Shown piece after piece: positions 17,641 through 26,452 of a DNA stretch of 64,000 nt (within the stretch, counting starts at the first letter, position 1; the number at the start of each line of letters is the position of its first letter). The position numbers and the translations under genes are program-made. The DNA is from Leptolyngbyaceae cyanobacterium (lineage in GTDB: Bacteria; Cyanobacteriota; Cyanobacteriia; Cyanobacteriales; Aerosakkonemataceae): positions 62,001-126,000 of the forward strand of contig DATNQN010000071.1 of assembly GCA_036703985.1 (NCBI GenBank), given 5' to 3'. The notes below the pieces were generated by a model. That model made no database searches and was not told the DNA's origin. It worked only from the letters and a program-made list of their open reading frames with translations.

Positions 17641-17944
17641 AAAATTAGAAGATTAGCAATAGATATATTAAAAAAATTAGCCGCAAACTAGTTACCGAAT
17701 CAGAACGGGATAAAAAACTATCTACCTGTAAGAATGGTTTTGAACAACTTATTAATATCTTTTGTGGGAATCCGGATTCCATTATCAATTACAACCTATC
17801 CGGTCATTTTCTATTTGGTTATTTTATTTTCAATGGTATTTTCAACAAAGTAATATCATAGAACTAAGAATTTAGCAATTATCAATTATCCGTTGGGTTG
17901 TTAGATCGGTGTAAGCTGTGGAAAAAACAAATTGATTTTGGATT
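17641..17944. other. AT-rich spacer upstream of CHAT gene
   Basis: About 300 bases between the hybrid kinase remnant and the CHAT gene. I see no kinase core remnant, no repeat and no terminator. A GGAATCCGGATTCC palindrome lies near 17767-17780. It must contain the CHAT gene promoter. Confidence 0.4.
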
Positions 17945-18040
17945 TTGACGAATCACTTTTTATTGATTATGCTTAAAACAATATCGCTGAGTTTGGTAAA
18001 CACTACCAGTTCAGCTTACTTTACTCCAAAATTGAAAAAA

Positions 18041-20464
18041 ATGATACTAAAAAATCTCGCTACTACGGTACTCTTTTCTCCTTTGTTGTTAACTAATTTT
18101 GGGAAAGCCGAAATGATTAACCCTGTCCGAGTTATTCATGAAACTAGTTATTGTCATAATTTATCTTATAAATGTAACTTGCCGAAATCGACTTATAAAA
18201 ATTTATCAAAAGAGTTATCAGCAGATGATATAAAAACAATAATTGGATTAATGACAGCAAGCATAAAAGAAGCACAAGCAGGGAAATACCAACAAGCTCT
18301 TGACGGTCTTCAAAGAGCAGTGCAAATTGCCAAAGCAGGAGATCATCCAAATCTGGAGTGGTCAGCTAGGGAACAAATGGGATACGTGTATTACTTAATG
18401 GACGATATTCAAAAAAGACGTGAAATCTACGAGGAAAATTTAGCTTTCGCACGGGAAAATCGGGAGCGACTAAAAAATGATGAAGAATCTTTTTCTCTAG
18501 AACATCTTAGTTGGGTTTACAATGCTCAAGGGAATTACCAAAAGGCGATCGAACTACTGAATCAAGCGATCGCTCTGAGCAAAAATGGGCTTCCCCTTCA
18601 CAAAGCATATCGTTTAAACGCGATCGGAGTTAATTTATTTCAAGCTGGTAATATTGCAGAATCAGAAAAAGCTTTATTTTCATCTATCGAACACTACGAG
18701 ATAGGCATAAAAGACAGTATCAGCAAGGGTCTGTTTAATCCAGATATGTACGAAGATGAAGTAGAAGTAATGCGGCAATTGCAGAAGGTTTTAGTTGATC
18801 TAAATAAAATAGAAAAAGCTCTAGAATTAGCAGAACGCGGTCGGACTCGTGCTTTTGTAGGGTTATTAGCTCGTCGCTTAGAAAATAATTCGGGATTTCA
18901 AGCAGATATCCCATCTCCTAATATCGAGCAAATCAAGCAAATTGCTAAAGCACAAAATTCTACAATAGTAACTTATTCAGTTATCTACGAATTTCGGCCT
19001 TATAAAATTATTAATTTTGATGATTTAGCTAAACTACCAGCTAAAAATTTATTAATTTGGGTGGTAAAGCCTACAGGTGAAATCGCATTTAAACAAATAA
19101 ATTTAAATGAAAAAAATGCTTTAATAGGGGAGTTAGTACAACTAACACGCGAGTCAATCGGTGCCAGAGGAAGGGGGTTAGCAATAACGGCTAGAACTGA
19201 AGCGAATTCGCGCTTAGGTTTTAACCAAAGATTGCAAGAACTGCATCAACTGTTAATAGAACCCATTGCTGACAAATTACCGACAGATCCTAGCTCTAGG
19301 GTTACTTTTATACCTCAAGATTCTTTATTTTTAGTTCCATTTGCGGCGCTGCAAGATCGGGCTGGAAAGTATTTAATTGAAAAACATACGATTATTAACG
19401 CTCCTTCATTTCAAGTTTTAGATTTAACGCGCCAACAACAAAAAGCGATTCGAGATACTATCAAAAGCGTGTTGATCGTGGGTAATCCGACGATGCCGAG
19501 TTTAACTGAAGAAGGCAGTCCACCACAACAATTATCTAGTTTACCGGGAGCGGAAAGAGAAGCTAACGCGATCGCAAAAATTTTTAACGCACAAGCTATC
19601 ACTGGTAACGCTGCAACTAAAACTGCTATAGCACAACGAATTTCTCAAGCACGCATCATTCATTTAGCAACTCACGGTCTTTTAGATGATGCGGGAGGCT
19701 TTTTTAGTTCCCTCGCATTAGCTCCCTCCAGTCGTGATAATGGATTTTTAACAGCACGAGAAATCATTGCTTTAAAATTAAATGCAGAATTAGTTGTGTT
19801 AAGTGCTTGCGATACGGGAAAAGGTAAAATTACTGGCGATGGAGTAGTCGGGCTTTCTCGATCGTTTATCGGCGCGGGAACACCTAGCGTAATCGTTTCT
19901 TTGTGGGCGGTACCGGATGGCCCTACTGCCGAACTTATGACTGCATTTTACCAGAATCTTAAAAATGGTTCCGATAAAGTACAAGCTTTACGAAGTGCAA
20001 TGTTGCAAACGATGAAACAATTTCCTAATCCGAGAGATTGGGGTGCATTTACCCTCATTGGAGAAGCGGATACTTCTAAAACGCTGCAAGCTGTTACGGG
20101 CGATCCGGCAATAACCGATATTAGCTATAATAGTGGTAATACTATGCAAGCAACTGCATCTCGCTACACCGTATTTCCCGTCCCGCCAAATGCTCAAAAT
20201 TATAGAGAATCTCCTTCTAAAATTGTTGAGGGCGAAATAGATATACTTTTTGAAACTAATCTCAGTTTTGATGAATTGGTTGCGTTTTATCGTCAAGCTT
20301 TTACTGAGAAAGGGTTGACGGAAAATACTGCTTTAACTAGTCGCACCGAACAATTTTTTCAAATAGTTTTTGATGGTTCGCCAAATGGTCGTAAAATCGT
20401 AATTCAAGGTACTGATTTACGGGCGCAGGGCTTTGCGCCTACGGTATCGGTCAGTTTTCATTGA
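18041..20464 (+). CDS. TPR-CHAT protein (caspase-like fold) with extra C-terminal domain
   Basis: 807 residues from the ATG at 18041, which places a signal peptide (ILKNLATTVLFSPLLLTNF) first. Earlier in-frame starts at 17969 and 17945 would add 24 or 32 residues. After about 45 residues come TPR helices (about 60-270, e.g. YQQALDGLQRAVQIAK, YQKAIELLNQAIALSK). The CHAT domain (about 330-680) has the caspase-like dyad: H545 in LATHG and C590 in LSACDTG, followed by GVVGLSRSFIGAG. A C-terminal module of about 110 residues (LFETNLSFDELVAFYRQAF..) follows. CHAT proteins are cysteine protease-like; here the enzyme would be exported. Substrate unknown. A decayed hybrid kinase lies upstream. Confidence 0.9.
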   Translation: MILKNLATTVLFSPLLLTNFGKAEMINPVRVIHETSYCHNLSYKCNLPKSTYKNLSKELSADDIKTIIGLMTASIKEAQAGKYQQALDGLQRAVQIAKAGDHPNLEWSAREQMGYVYYLMDDIQKRREIYEENLAFARENRERLKNDEESFSLEHLSWVYNAQGNYQKAIELLNQAIALSKNGLPLHKAYRLNAIGVNLFQAGNIAESEKALFSSIEHYEIGIKDSISKGLFNPDMYEDEVEVMRQLQKVLVDLNKIEKALELAERGRTRAFVGLLARRLENNSGFQADIPSPNIEQIKQIAKAQNSTIVTYSVIYEFRPYKIINFDDLAKLPAKNLLIWVVKPTGEIAFKQINLNEKNALIGELVQLTRESIGARGRGLAITARTEANSRLGFNQRLQELHQLLIEPIADKLPTDPSSRVTFIPQDSLFLVPFAALQDRAGKYLIEKHTIINAPSFQVLDLTRQQQKAIRDTIKSVLIVGNPTMPSLTEEGSPPQQLSSLPGAEREANAIAKIFNAQAITGNAATKTAIAQRISQARIIHLATHGLLDDAGGFFSSLALAPSSRDNGFLTAREIIALKLNAELVVLSACDTGKGKITGDGVVGLSRSFIGAGTPSVIVSLWAVPDGPTAELMTAFYQNLKNGSDKVQALRSAMLQTMKQFPNPRDWGAFTLIGEADTSKTLQAVTGDPAITDISYNSGNTMQATASRYTVFPVPPNAQNYRESPSKIVEGEIDILFETNLSFDELVAFYRQAFTEKGLTENTALTSRTEQFFQIVFDGSPNGRKIVIQGTDLRAQGFAPTVSVSFH

Positions 20465-20479
20465 ATTATAATTACTGAC

Positions 20480-20537
20480 AAAAAGCAGATTATGGAAATT
20501 TTCAATGTTGATAAAAATTGATAAATATCTGCTTTTT
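20480..20537. terminator. Bidirectional terminator between convergent genes
   Basis: An 11-bp perfect inverted repeat AAAAAGCAGAT (20480-20490) and ATCTGCTTTTT (20527-20537) lies between the stops of the CHAT gene (+) and the phosphatase gene (-). A and T runs at both ends suit termination in either direction, though the loop is long (36 bases). Confidence 0.75.
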
Positions 20538-20541
20538 GCTT

Positions 20542-21216
20542 TTAAATTTGATTGAGCCAGAAAACCCTTTTTTGACCTGCTTGATTAGCTTGCCAAACTT
20601 TTCTGCTGATTACATCTAAACAAGTTAACCAACCATTTCCGTAAGCCCAAGTATCAATACCAATAGCGTGACCGAGATTGAGGGGTAAACCATTTTCTTG
20701 AGTGTGGTGTCCGTAAATCATGGTTTTGCCAGAAAAATGCGGCAATGGTCGATCGCTAAATCCCCAAAACAATATATATTCCGGTTGTTCGGCTAGGGGT
20801 AAATCGGGATCTGCTTCGGCGTGTACGAAAAAGTGAGTGTCCGTTTCGTAACAATTTACACACTTATTTTCTAGGAAATCCCAATGGCGATCGGGTATTT
20901 CCTTTAAGTTTCCGCCATCTTCGGATCGAGAATAAGAAGCTAGAGTTGCTTTTCCGCCCCAATCTAACCAAGGAGATAATTTGCCATCAGAACGAGAGTT
21001 AAGCAAGATTTGTTCGTGATTTCCTCGGAGTGGGATTAATTGACCTCGATCGTATAAACCGATCAATCTATCAATTACACCTTTCGCATCTGGGCCATGA
21101 TCTACGTAGTCACCAAGAGTAATAATTTTATCTTCTAGTTTTAGTTCTAGCGCAGCTAAGAGCGTATCGAAAGCGATCGAGCAACCGTGAATATCACCAA
21201 TGGCAAGAATACGCAT
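20542..21216 (-). CDS. PPP-family metallophosphatase, second copy
   Basis: 224 residues from the ATG at 21216; a start at 21228 would add four. Metal-centre motifs are GDIHG, GDYVDHGP, GNHE and GHH, with a further H in FFVHAEAD. These are the PPP hallmarks, as in the gene at 5153, but overall similarity to it is limited to motifs, so this is a paralog of another subgroup (DYVDHG in place of DLIDRG). Probable role: dephosphorylating proteins or small phosphoesters in the cytoplasm. It is convergent with the CHAT gene and follows the gyrase-type gene on the same strand. Confidence 0.88.
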   Translation of the reverse strand: MRILAIGDIHGCSIAFDTLLAALELKLEDKIITLGDYVDHGPDAKGVIDRLIGLYDRGQLIPLRGNHEQILLNSRSDGKLSPWLDWGGKATLASYSRSEDGGNLKEIPDRHWDFLENKCVNCYETDTHFFVHAEADPDLPLAEQPEYILFWGFSDRPLPHFSGKTMIYGHHTQENGLPLNLGHAIGIDTWAYGNGWLTCLDVISRKVWQANQAGQKRVFWLNQI

Positions 21217-21312
21217 TGTTTTAATCACAAAAGTAGCATTATTTCATTAAAGCTGGTAGTAGGTAATAGAAAATAATCTCACTACATACTACCAACTACC
21301 CACTACCAAATA

Positions 21313-23889
21313 TCAATTGATAACGTTAATTATGCTTTCTTCTGGTTCGAGTTGAACGATGCGATCGCCAGTTCCATCTTTCCCCCAGAACTTCACTTTA
21401 TCCACAGCTACTTTGAGAGTTCTTTGGTTACTAGTTACTAACATAACCTCAGACTTCGGAATAGCTAATATCATCCCTGCCAAAGCATCAGACTGACTGG
21501 TAAATTGAAGCGCTTGAGTACCAATATTACCCAATTGAGCCAAAGGCATCGCGCTAACTGGTAAGCGTTTAGCATATCCCAACCGAGAAATTATGAAAAT
21601 ATTTTGGTCTCGAAGCGGTGTAGCAGCACCTATCAAATCCTCGGAACGTCGCAATCGAATTCCTTGCAACCCTTGAGCGGTTCTTCCCATCACGGGTAAT
21701 TGTTCCTCGTTGATTAAAAGACGCAGTAAACGTCCGCCACCAGTTGCCAAAATCAATTCTTCGTTAGAACCAATTAAGTTAGCGTGTAATAATTGGTCAT
21801 CATCTTTCAGTTTCAGCAGTGTCAAACCGCGACGGGTAAAGTTAGCAAACTCTAACATTCCGACTCTTTTGATCCGTCCTTGCTGGGTGGCGATTACCAA
21901 ACTACCTGTTTCTAGAGCATCTGGTAATAAGAAATATGCAGCTAAAGTTTCCGGCGTTTCCTTTGCTTGGGGTAACAACGTAACGAGAGGCGTTCCTTTA
22001 TTTCCGCTAGAAGTGGGGGGAATATCGCCAACTTTCACCGGGTAAGCTTTCCCGCTCCCAGTAATGACGACCAAATCTTTTTGAGTGTCTGCTGTTAAGC
22101 TTTTAACGATAAAGTCATCGCTGGATTTCAAAGATGGAGATTTGCCATTTTTGGATAGTCGCCGCACGTAACCTTTGTAAGTAAATTCGACAACTACCTC
22201 TTCTGGAGGTGGTGGCGGGAAAAGGGAAGGTTGTATTTCTGCTGGTTCGGAAGAGGGGGTGGAAGATGGGGAAATTTTCCGTTTTTTGGTTTTACTGACG
22301 GTATTTTCTTCATTTTTTCCCTCTGCTGCTCTCCCTTTTTCTTTCTCATCGCTTTTCCGAGTTGCAGGAATCGCTGAATTACCGAGAATACGAGTGCGAC
22401 GGGGATCGGCGAATTTCTTTTTGAGGTTTCGCAAATCTTTTTTGAGGGCTTTGAGAAACTCTTGGCGATCGCTTAACAATCTTTGTAACTGGCTGATTCT
22501 GGCAGCTAAATCGTCGAATTCTTGCTGTAATTGCTGCCTTTCCAAACCTGTGAGGCGTCGTAGGGGCATGGATAGAATGGCATCAGATTGGCGATCGCTA
22601 AAATTAAACCGCTGCTGCAATGTAAGTTTAGCCGTACTGCCATCGGGAGCATTTCTGAGAATTTCAATCACTGTATCCAAATTTTCCAACGCCGCTAACA
22701 AACCTTCCACTACATGAATACGCCTTTGGGTTTGTTCTAACTCATGAGTGTATTGTCTGGTGAGAGTTTGTTCGCGAAAACTCAAGAATTCTTGTAATAA
22801 CTGACGCAGGGTTAACTGGCGCGGTTGCCCGTCTACCAATGCCAGCATAATTGCCCCAAAATTACTGCAAAGGGCAGTTTGCTTGTAAAGCTGGTCTAAA
22901 ACTTCTTGCGGATTGGCGTCTCGTTTGAGTTCCACCACTACCCGGATGCCTTCGCGATCGGATTCGTCTCTGATATCGGCAATCCCTTCGATTTTCCCTT
23001 GGTTAACCAGATCGGCCATTTTTTCAATCCAGGATGCCTTATTCACCTGGAAAGGCAACTCAGTGACCACAATTGCCGTCCGATGTTGGGTTTTCGATTT
23101 ACCAGCCGCTCGACGGCTGATTTCTTCAATTTTGGCCACTCCTTGCAGGGTGATACTACCTTTGCCAGTAGTGTAAGCTTCGCGAATGCCCTCTGTTCCC
23201 ACAATTTCCCCGCCCGTGGGAAAATCCGGCCCGGGAATCAACTCCAGTAACTTGTCTTCCGACAAATCCGGCTTATCGATTAAAGCAATCAAACCATCCA
23301 CTACTTCCCCTAAATTGTGGGGCGGTACGTTAGTGGCCATTCCGACGGCAATTCCAGCACAACCATTGAGTAAAAGGATGGGTAATTGCGCCGGCAATAC
23401 CACAGGTTCCTGCTGGGAATTGTCAAAATTGGAGATAAAGTCAACGGTTGCCTCGCCAATTTCTAACAGCAAGGCTTCATGGCTGATGGCTCCCAGGCGG
23501 GTTTCGGTATAACGCATCGCTGCCGGTGGGTCGTTATCTACCGAGCCAAAATTGCCATGACCGGCGAGTAAGGGATAGCGACAGGAAAAATCCTGCACCA
23601 TTCGTACCAGAGCATCATAAACCGCCTGGTCGCCGTGGGGGTGATATTTTCCCAAAACGTCTCCGACTACGCGGGCGCATTTGCGGTAGGGGCGGTCTGG
23701 TGTTAAGCCCAGTTCGTGCATCGCGTATAATATGCGGCGATGAACTGGCTTTAACCCGTCGCGAACGTCGGGTAATGCCCTCCCGACTATGACACTCATG
23801 GCATATTCAAGATATGACCGTTGCATCTCCGTATGCAGGGCAGTGGTGATAACCTGTCCTGTTGAGAGAAGGTTCAGTTGTTTTGCCAT
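21313..23889 (-). CDS. Type IIA topoisomerase subunit A (GyrA/ParC family)
   Basis: 858 residues. The breakage-reunion domain shows [17 protein letters not shown], the HPHGD motif and the catalytic Tyr Y127 in AAMRYTE. A coiled tower region follows. A charged, Pro-rich linker (about 497-555, Lys/Glu runs then PPPPPEE) precedes a six-bladed C-terminal DNA-wrapping domain (blades such as [21 protein letters not shown]). I find no canonical GyrA box (QRRGGxG), so it may be closer to topoisomerase IV subunit A, or to the second GyrA-like paralog many cyanobacteria carry. The partner B subunit is not in the window. Confidence 0.92.
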   Translation of the reverse strand: MAKQLNLLSTGQVITTALHTEMQRSYLEYAMSVIVGRALPDVRDGLKPVHRRILYAMHELGLTPDRPYRKCARVVGDVLGKYHPHGDQAVYDALVRMVQDFSCRYPLLAGHGNFGSVDNDPPAAMRYTETRLGAISHEALLLEIGEATVDFISNFDNSQQEPVVLPAQLPILLLNGCAGIAVGMATNVPPHNLGEVVDGLIALIDKPDLSEDKLLELIPGPDFPTGGEIVGTEGIREAYTTGKGSITLQGVAKIEEISRRAAGKSKTQHRTAIVVTELPFQVNKASWIEKMADLVNQGKIEGIADIRDESDREGIRVVVELKRDANPQEVLDQLYKQTALCSNFGAIMLALVDGQPRQLTLRQLLQEFLSFREQTLTRQYTHELEQTQRRIHVVEGLLAALENLDTVIEILRNAPDGSTAKLTLQQRFNFSDRQSDAILSMPLRRLTGLERQQLQQEFDDLAARISQLQRLLSDRQEFLKALKKDLRNLKKKFADPRRTRILGNSAIPATRKSDEKEKGRAAEGKNEENTVSKTKKRKISPSSTPSSEPAEIQPSLFPPPPPEEVVVEFTYKGYVRRLSKNGKSPSLKSSDDFIVKSLTADTQKDLVVITGSGKAYPVKVGDIPPTSSGNKGTPLVTLLPQAKETPETLAAYFLLPDALETGSLVIATQQGRIKRVGMLEFANFTRRGLTLLKLKDDDQLLHANLIGSNEELILATGGGRLLRLLINEEQLPVMGRTAQGLQGIRLRRSEDLIGAATPLRDQNIFIISRLGYAKRLPVSAMPLAQLGNIGTQALQFTSQSDALAGMILAIPKSEVMLVTSNQRTLKVAVDKVKFWGKDGTGDRIVQLEPEESIINVIN

Positions 23890-24014
23890 GAGTTCACGTT
23901 CCTTACGACTAATAAAAGATAACTAATGGTGACGGAGCCAACTCTTTTCACAGTAGTATCAAACGGCAGGAGCTATGACTGCCTTATTTTGAATCAAGCT
24001 CACAGGAAAAAGTC

Positions 24015-24413
24015 ATGAAAACCGTTCTGATTGTGGAAGATGACCCGATTAATTATCGAGTTTTCTCGAAGATCTTGACTAAGCGAGGTGGCTTAGATGT
24101 CAAGGGTACTGAAGATGTGGAAGAGGTGATAAAGCTAGCCCAGTCTGGTCAAGCGGATCTCATTTTGATGGATGTCTCCCTGGCCCGCAGTGTTTACCAA
24201 GGCAAGGCTGTTGACGGTATCAAAATCACCCAAATGTTGAAGTCTAACCCTCAAACGGCCAAACTGCCGATTATCCTGGTGACGGCTCACGCGATGGAGG
24301 GCGATCGGGAAAACTTTCTCAAACAAAGTGGTGCCGATGGCTATATCTCTAAACCAGTGGTCGATCATCAACAGTTTGTGGATCAAATTATGGCACTGCT
24401 GCCAAAAGACTAA
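24015..24413 (+). CDS. Single-domain response regulator, DivK/CheY-like
   Basis: 132 residues, receiver only. Acidic pair D9-D10, phospho-acceptor D53 in LILMDVS, T90 in LVTAHAM and K113 in SKPV are all present. An insertion (SLARSVYQGKAVDG, 55-68) after the phospho-site lengthens the beta3-alpha3 loop, unlike a normal MPxxDG loop. It has no output domain and would act by protein contact. It is divergent from the topoisomerase gene. Confidence 0.92.
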   Translation: MKTVLIVEDDPINYRVFSKILTKRGGLDVKGTEDVEEVIKLAQSGQADLILMDVSLARSVYQGKAVDGIKITQMLKSNPQTAKLPIILVTAHAMEGDRENFLKQSGADGYISKPVVDHQQFVDQIMALLPKD

Positions 24414-25001
24414 CAACATAGACACATCCCCTTTAACGCCACCCAAATCGAGAACCTGCTTTTAGCTATAGCACTGTTGAAGCCAGTGCTGTGGGAAAGA
24501 TCGAGGCAAGCGATCGCTTGGGTGGGTTCTTCGCTAACGCATCTAGTGGCATCTTCCAATGCCGGGATGCCTGAATGCAAGGTTTTGTTACTCAGGACTC
24601 CCGACTCTGGATTCTATTTTTAGCCAAAATTCAGACAACCGCATCTCGGGCTAAATGCCCGGTCTGCATTGCCACTAAATACATATGTACTACTATATAG
24701 GGAATTTTTATTTGGGTGCAGGGGGGCAGGGGAGTAGGGGAGTAGGGGAATGGAGAAGGGAATATTTCAAGTTTATTGTTAGGACGATCGCAAATCCCGA
24801 TAATTTTTTTTCCAAAAAAGTTCGCGCGATCGGAAATGTAATTTAATTTAGTCCAAAAAAATAAAAAAATTAAAAATAAAAAATGAAACATCATCCATTC
24901 TTTATTTTTAATTTTTTGGTTTTTTCCGCCATCAACTTAAGCCGGAACCGTTTTAAAGATAAATTAGCTATCTTGTGTATTTTCCCTTTCCCCTGTGTTC
25001 C
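24414..25001. other. Intergenic region with G-rich tract
   Basis: 588 bases without a convincing gene. A 7-bp hairpin AGCACTG/CAGTGCT (24470-24490) may end the receiver transcript. At 24721-24748 four G runs separated by 3-4 bases (G6, G4, G4, G4) form a G-quadruplex motif on the plus strand. A-rich runs near 24850-24920 separate it from the TPR gene. A frame continuing past the receiver stop to about 24620 lacks an ATG and is not called. Confidence 0.5.
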
Positions 25002-25886
25002 TTAACGTTGGGACTCTTCTGTCGGTGGTTGACCGTGAGTTTGGGCGAGAGTAGCTTGAATTCTGGGAGTGTCTAAAAGTTGTTTGGTATCTTTGAGCAA
25101 ACGATCGCCCCAAAGATTTTCTTTCAAGAAATCTATATCGCCGTAGCGATCGTCGATCCGCAGGGCATCTTCTCCCATTGCCAAACCCTTTTCCTGTTCG
25201 CCTTTGGTGTAAAGGGCAACTGCGATCGCTAGTTTGGGTTCTGCTGCCTCCTTTTCCACCGCAAGCGCGGCTTGCCATTGTTTGATAGCGCTGTCAACAT
25301 CGCCTTGTTCGTATTTAATCAATCCGATGTTGTTAATGGCTGGCCAAAATGTGGCATCTACACCAACGGCTTTTTGATATTGAGCGACCGCTTCCGAATA
25401 ATTTTTTAATCGATAATAGGAATTACCCAAATCAAATAAAGCATCGCGGGAATTGGGTTTGAGCTTTAACCCCTCTTGAATGGCATCGATTGATGCTTGG
25501 TACTTTTCTTGCTGAAAATAAGCCGACCCCAGCGCAAATTGAATCGCTGCTTCGTTAGGGTTGAGAACTTTGGCCTTTTGTAATGCCTCAACGCCTTTAT
25601 CGGCTTGATTTGTTTGTAAATAGAGCCCTCCTAAGAGGAACCAAGCTTGATAATTTTTGGGAGCTAACTGAGTGGCTAACCTTGCGCGTGACAAGGCTTG
25701 TTCGTATTGTTGGAATTGTGCTAGCTGGGCAGCTTCCTGCGCTAGCCCGACGCCCTGCTGCTCTAGCTGGTTTGAATCGAGTTGCAGGGTGTGGGGTACG
25801 AGTGCCTGCCCGAAAACTGGCCCAGCTATACTCCAAATTCCAAAGATCAGCAGAAATTTAAACCAAGATTTGCGATTAGTGGGCAC
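25002..25886 (-). CDS. Exported tetratricopeptide repeat protein
   Basis: 294 residues. A signal peptide (9-27, FKFLLIFGIWSIAGPVFG) is followed by about five to six TPR units between 45 and 235, such as YQAWFLLGGLYLQTNQADKG, AIQFALGSAYFQQEKYQASI and ALFDLGNSYYRLKNYSEAV. The end is polar. The function would be as a scaffold in the periplasm or thylakoid lumen; photosystem assembly factors have this form, but nothing specific supports that here. It is a single gene between two long spacers. Confidence 0.88.
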   Translation of the reverse strand: MPTNRKSWFKFLLIFGIWSIAGPVFGQALVPHTLQLDSNQLEQQGVGLAQEAAQLAQFQQYEQALSRARLATQLAPKNYQAWFLLGGLYLQTNQADKGVEALQKAKVLNPNEAAIQFALGSAYFQQEKYQASIDAIQEGLKLKPNSRDALFDLGNSYYRLKNYSEAVAQYQKAVGVDATFWPAINNIGLIKYEQGDVDSAIKQWQAALAVEKEAAEPKLAIAVALYTKGEQEKGLAMGEDALRIDDRYGDIDFLKENLWGDRLLKDTKQLLDTPRIQATLAQTHGQPPTEESQR

Positions 25887-26452
25887 AGTACAGCCTCGAA
25901 ATCAAAAGATGTCTTCTACTAGCTTCAACCATAGTTACAGGTTTTCTAGACAAATATTACATTTGCCCGATCGAACCTTTTTGTAAGGTGTGACCCTTAA
26001 CGGACGTACTACCACGCCCTGTATTCCCTCAATCCATGAAGGCAGGAAATACTTTTTCGATCATGTTAACACTGCCATTTATCGCTAGGGGCTAGGGGAA
26101 AGGATGAAGGATAAAGGATGAAGTAAAGAGAAATGAATGCTTGACTTATGCCTTGGAGCCTTCTGTCTTGGAGCTTCCTGCCTTGGAACCCATCCTGATG
26201 GAAAATTGCGATCGAAGAATTAATTATAGGTTAGTAGAAAGTGCTTTCTATAACATCATAAATACCCTACTGGGTGATGCTTTATAGATTGAGGAATCGT
26301 TAGTATTAAGAAAAATGAAGCTTTAAGGTATCATTACGGTATTTTATTCATCCTTACGCAAATTCTGTCACTAAGACTAGGCTGCTTCTCCCCTAGTAAA
26401 CAAAAACGGTAAGGGGCTGTTCTCTAGTTGCGGATTAGAAAAAATTAAGATT
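25887..26452. other. Divergent spacer with tandem heptamer and CTTGGAGCC repeats
   Basis: 566 bases between the TPR gene (-) and the macA-like gene (+). It contains GGATGAA/GGATAAA tandem units near 26100-26130 and a CCTTGGAGCCTT-like repeat near 26150-26190, related to the one near 11740. An AGAAAG-TG-CTTTCT hairpin lies near 26239-26252. No gene seen. Confidence 0.5.

Noticed and set aside
24414-24620. Readthrough frame after the receiver stop
   Set aside because: Continues open for about 68 codons but has no ATG or GTG start with ribosome site, and no recognisable motif.
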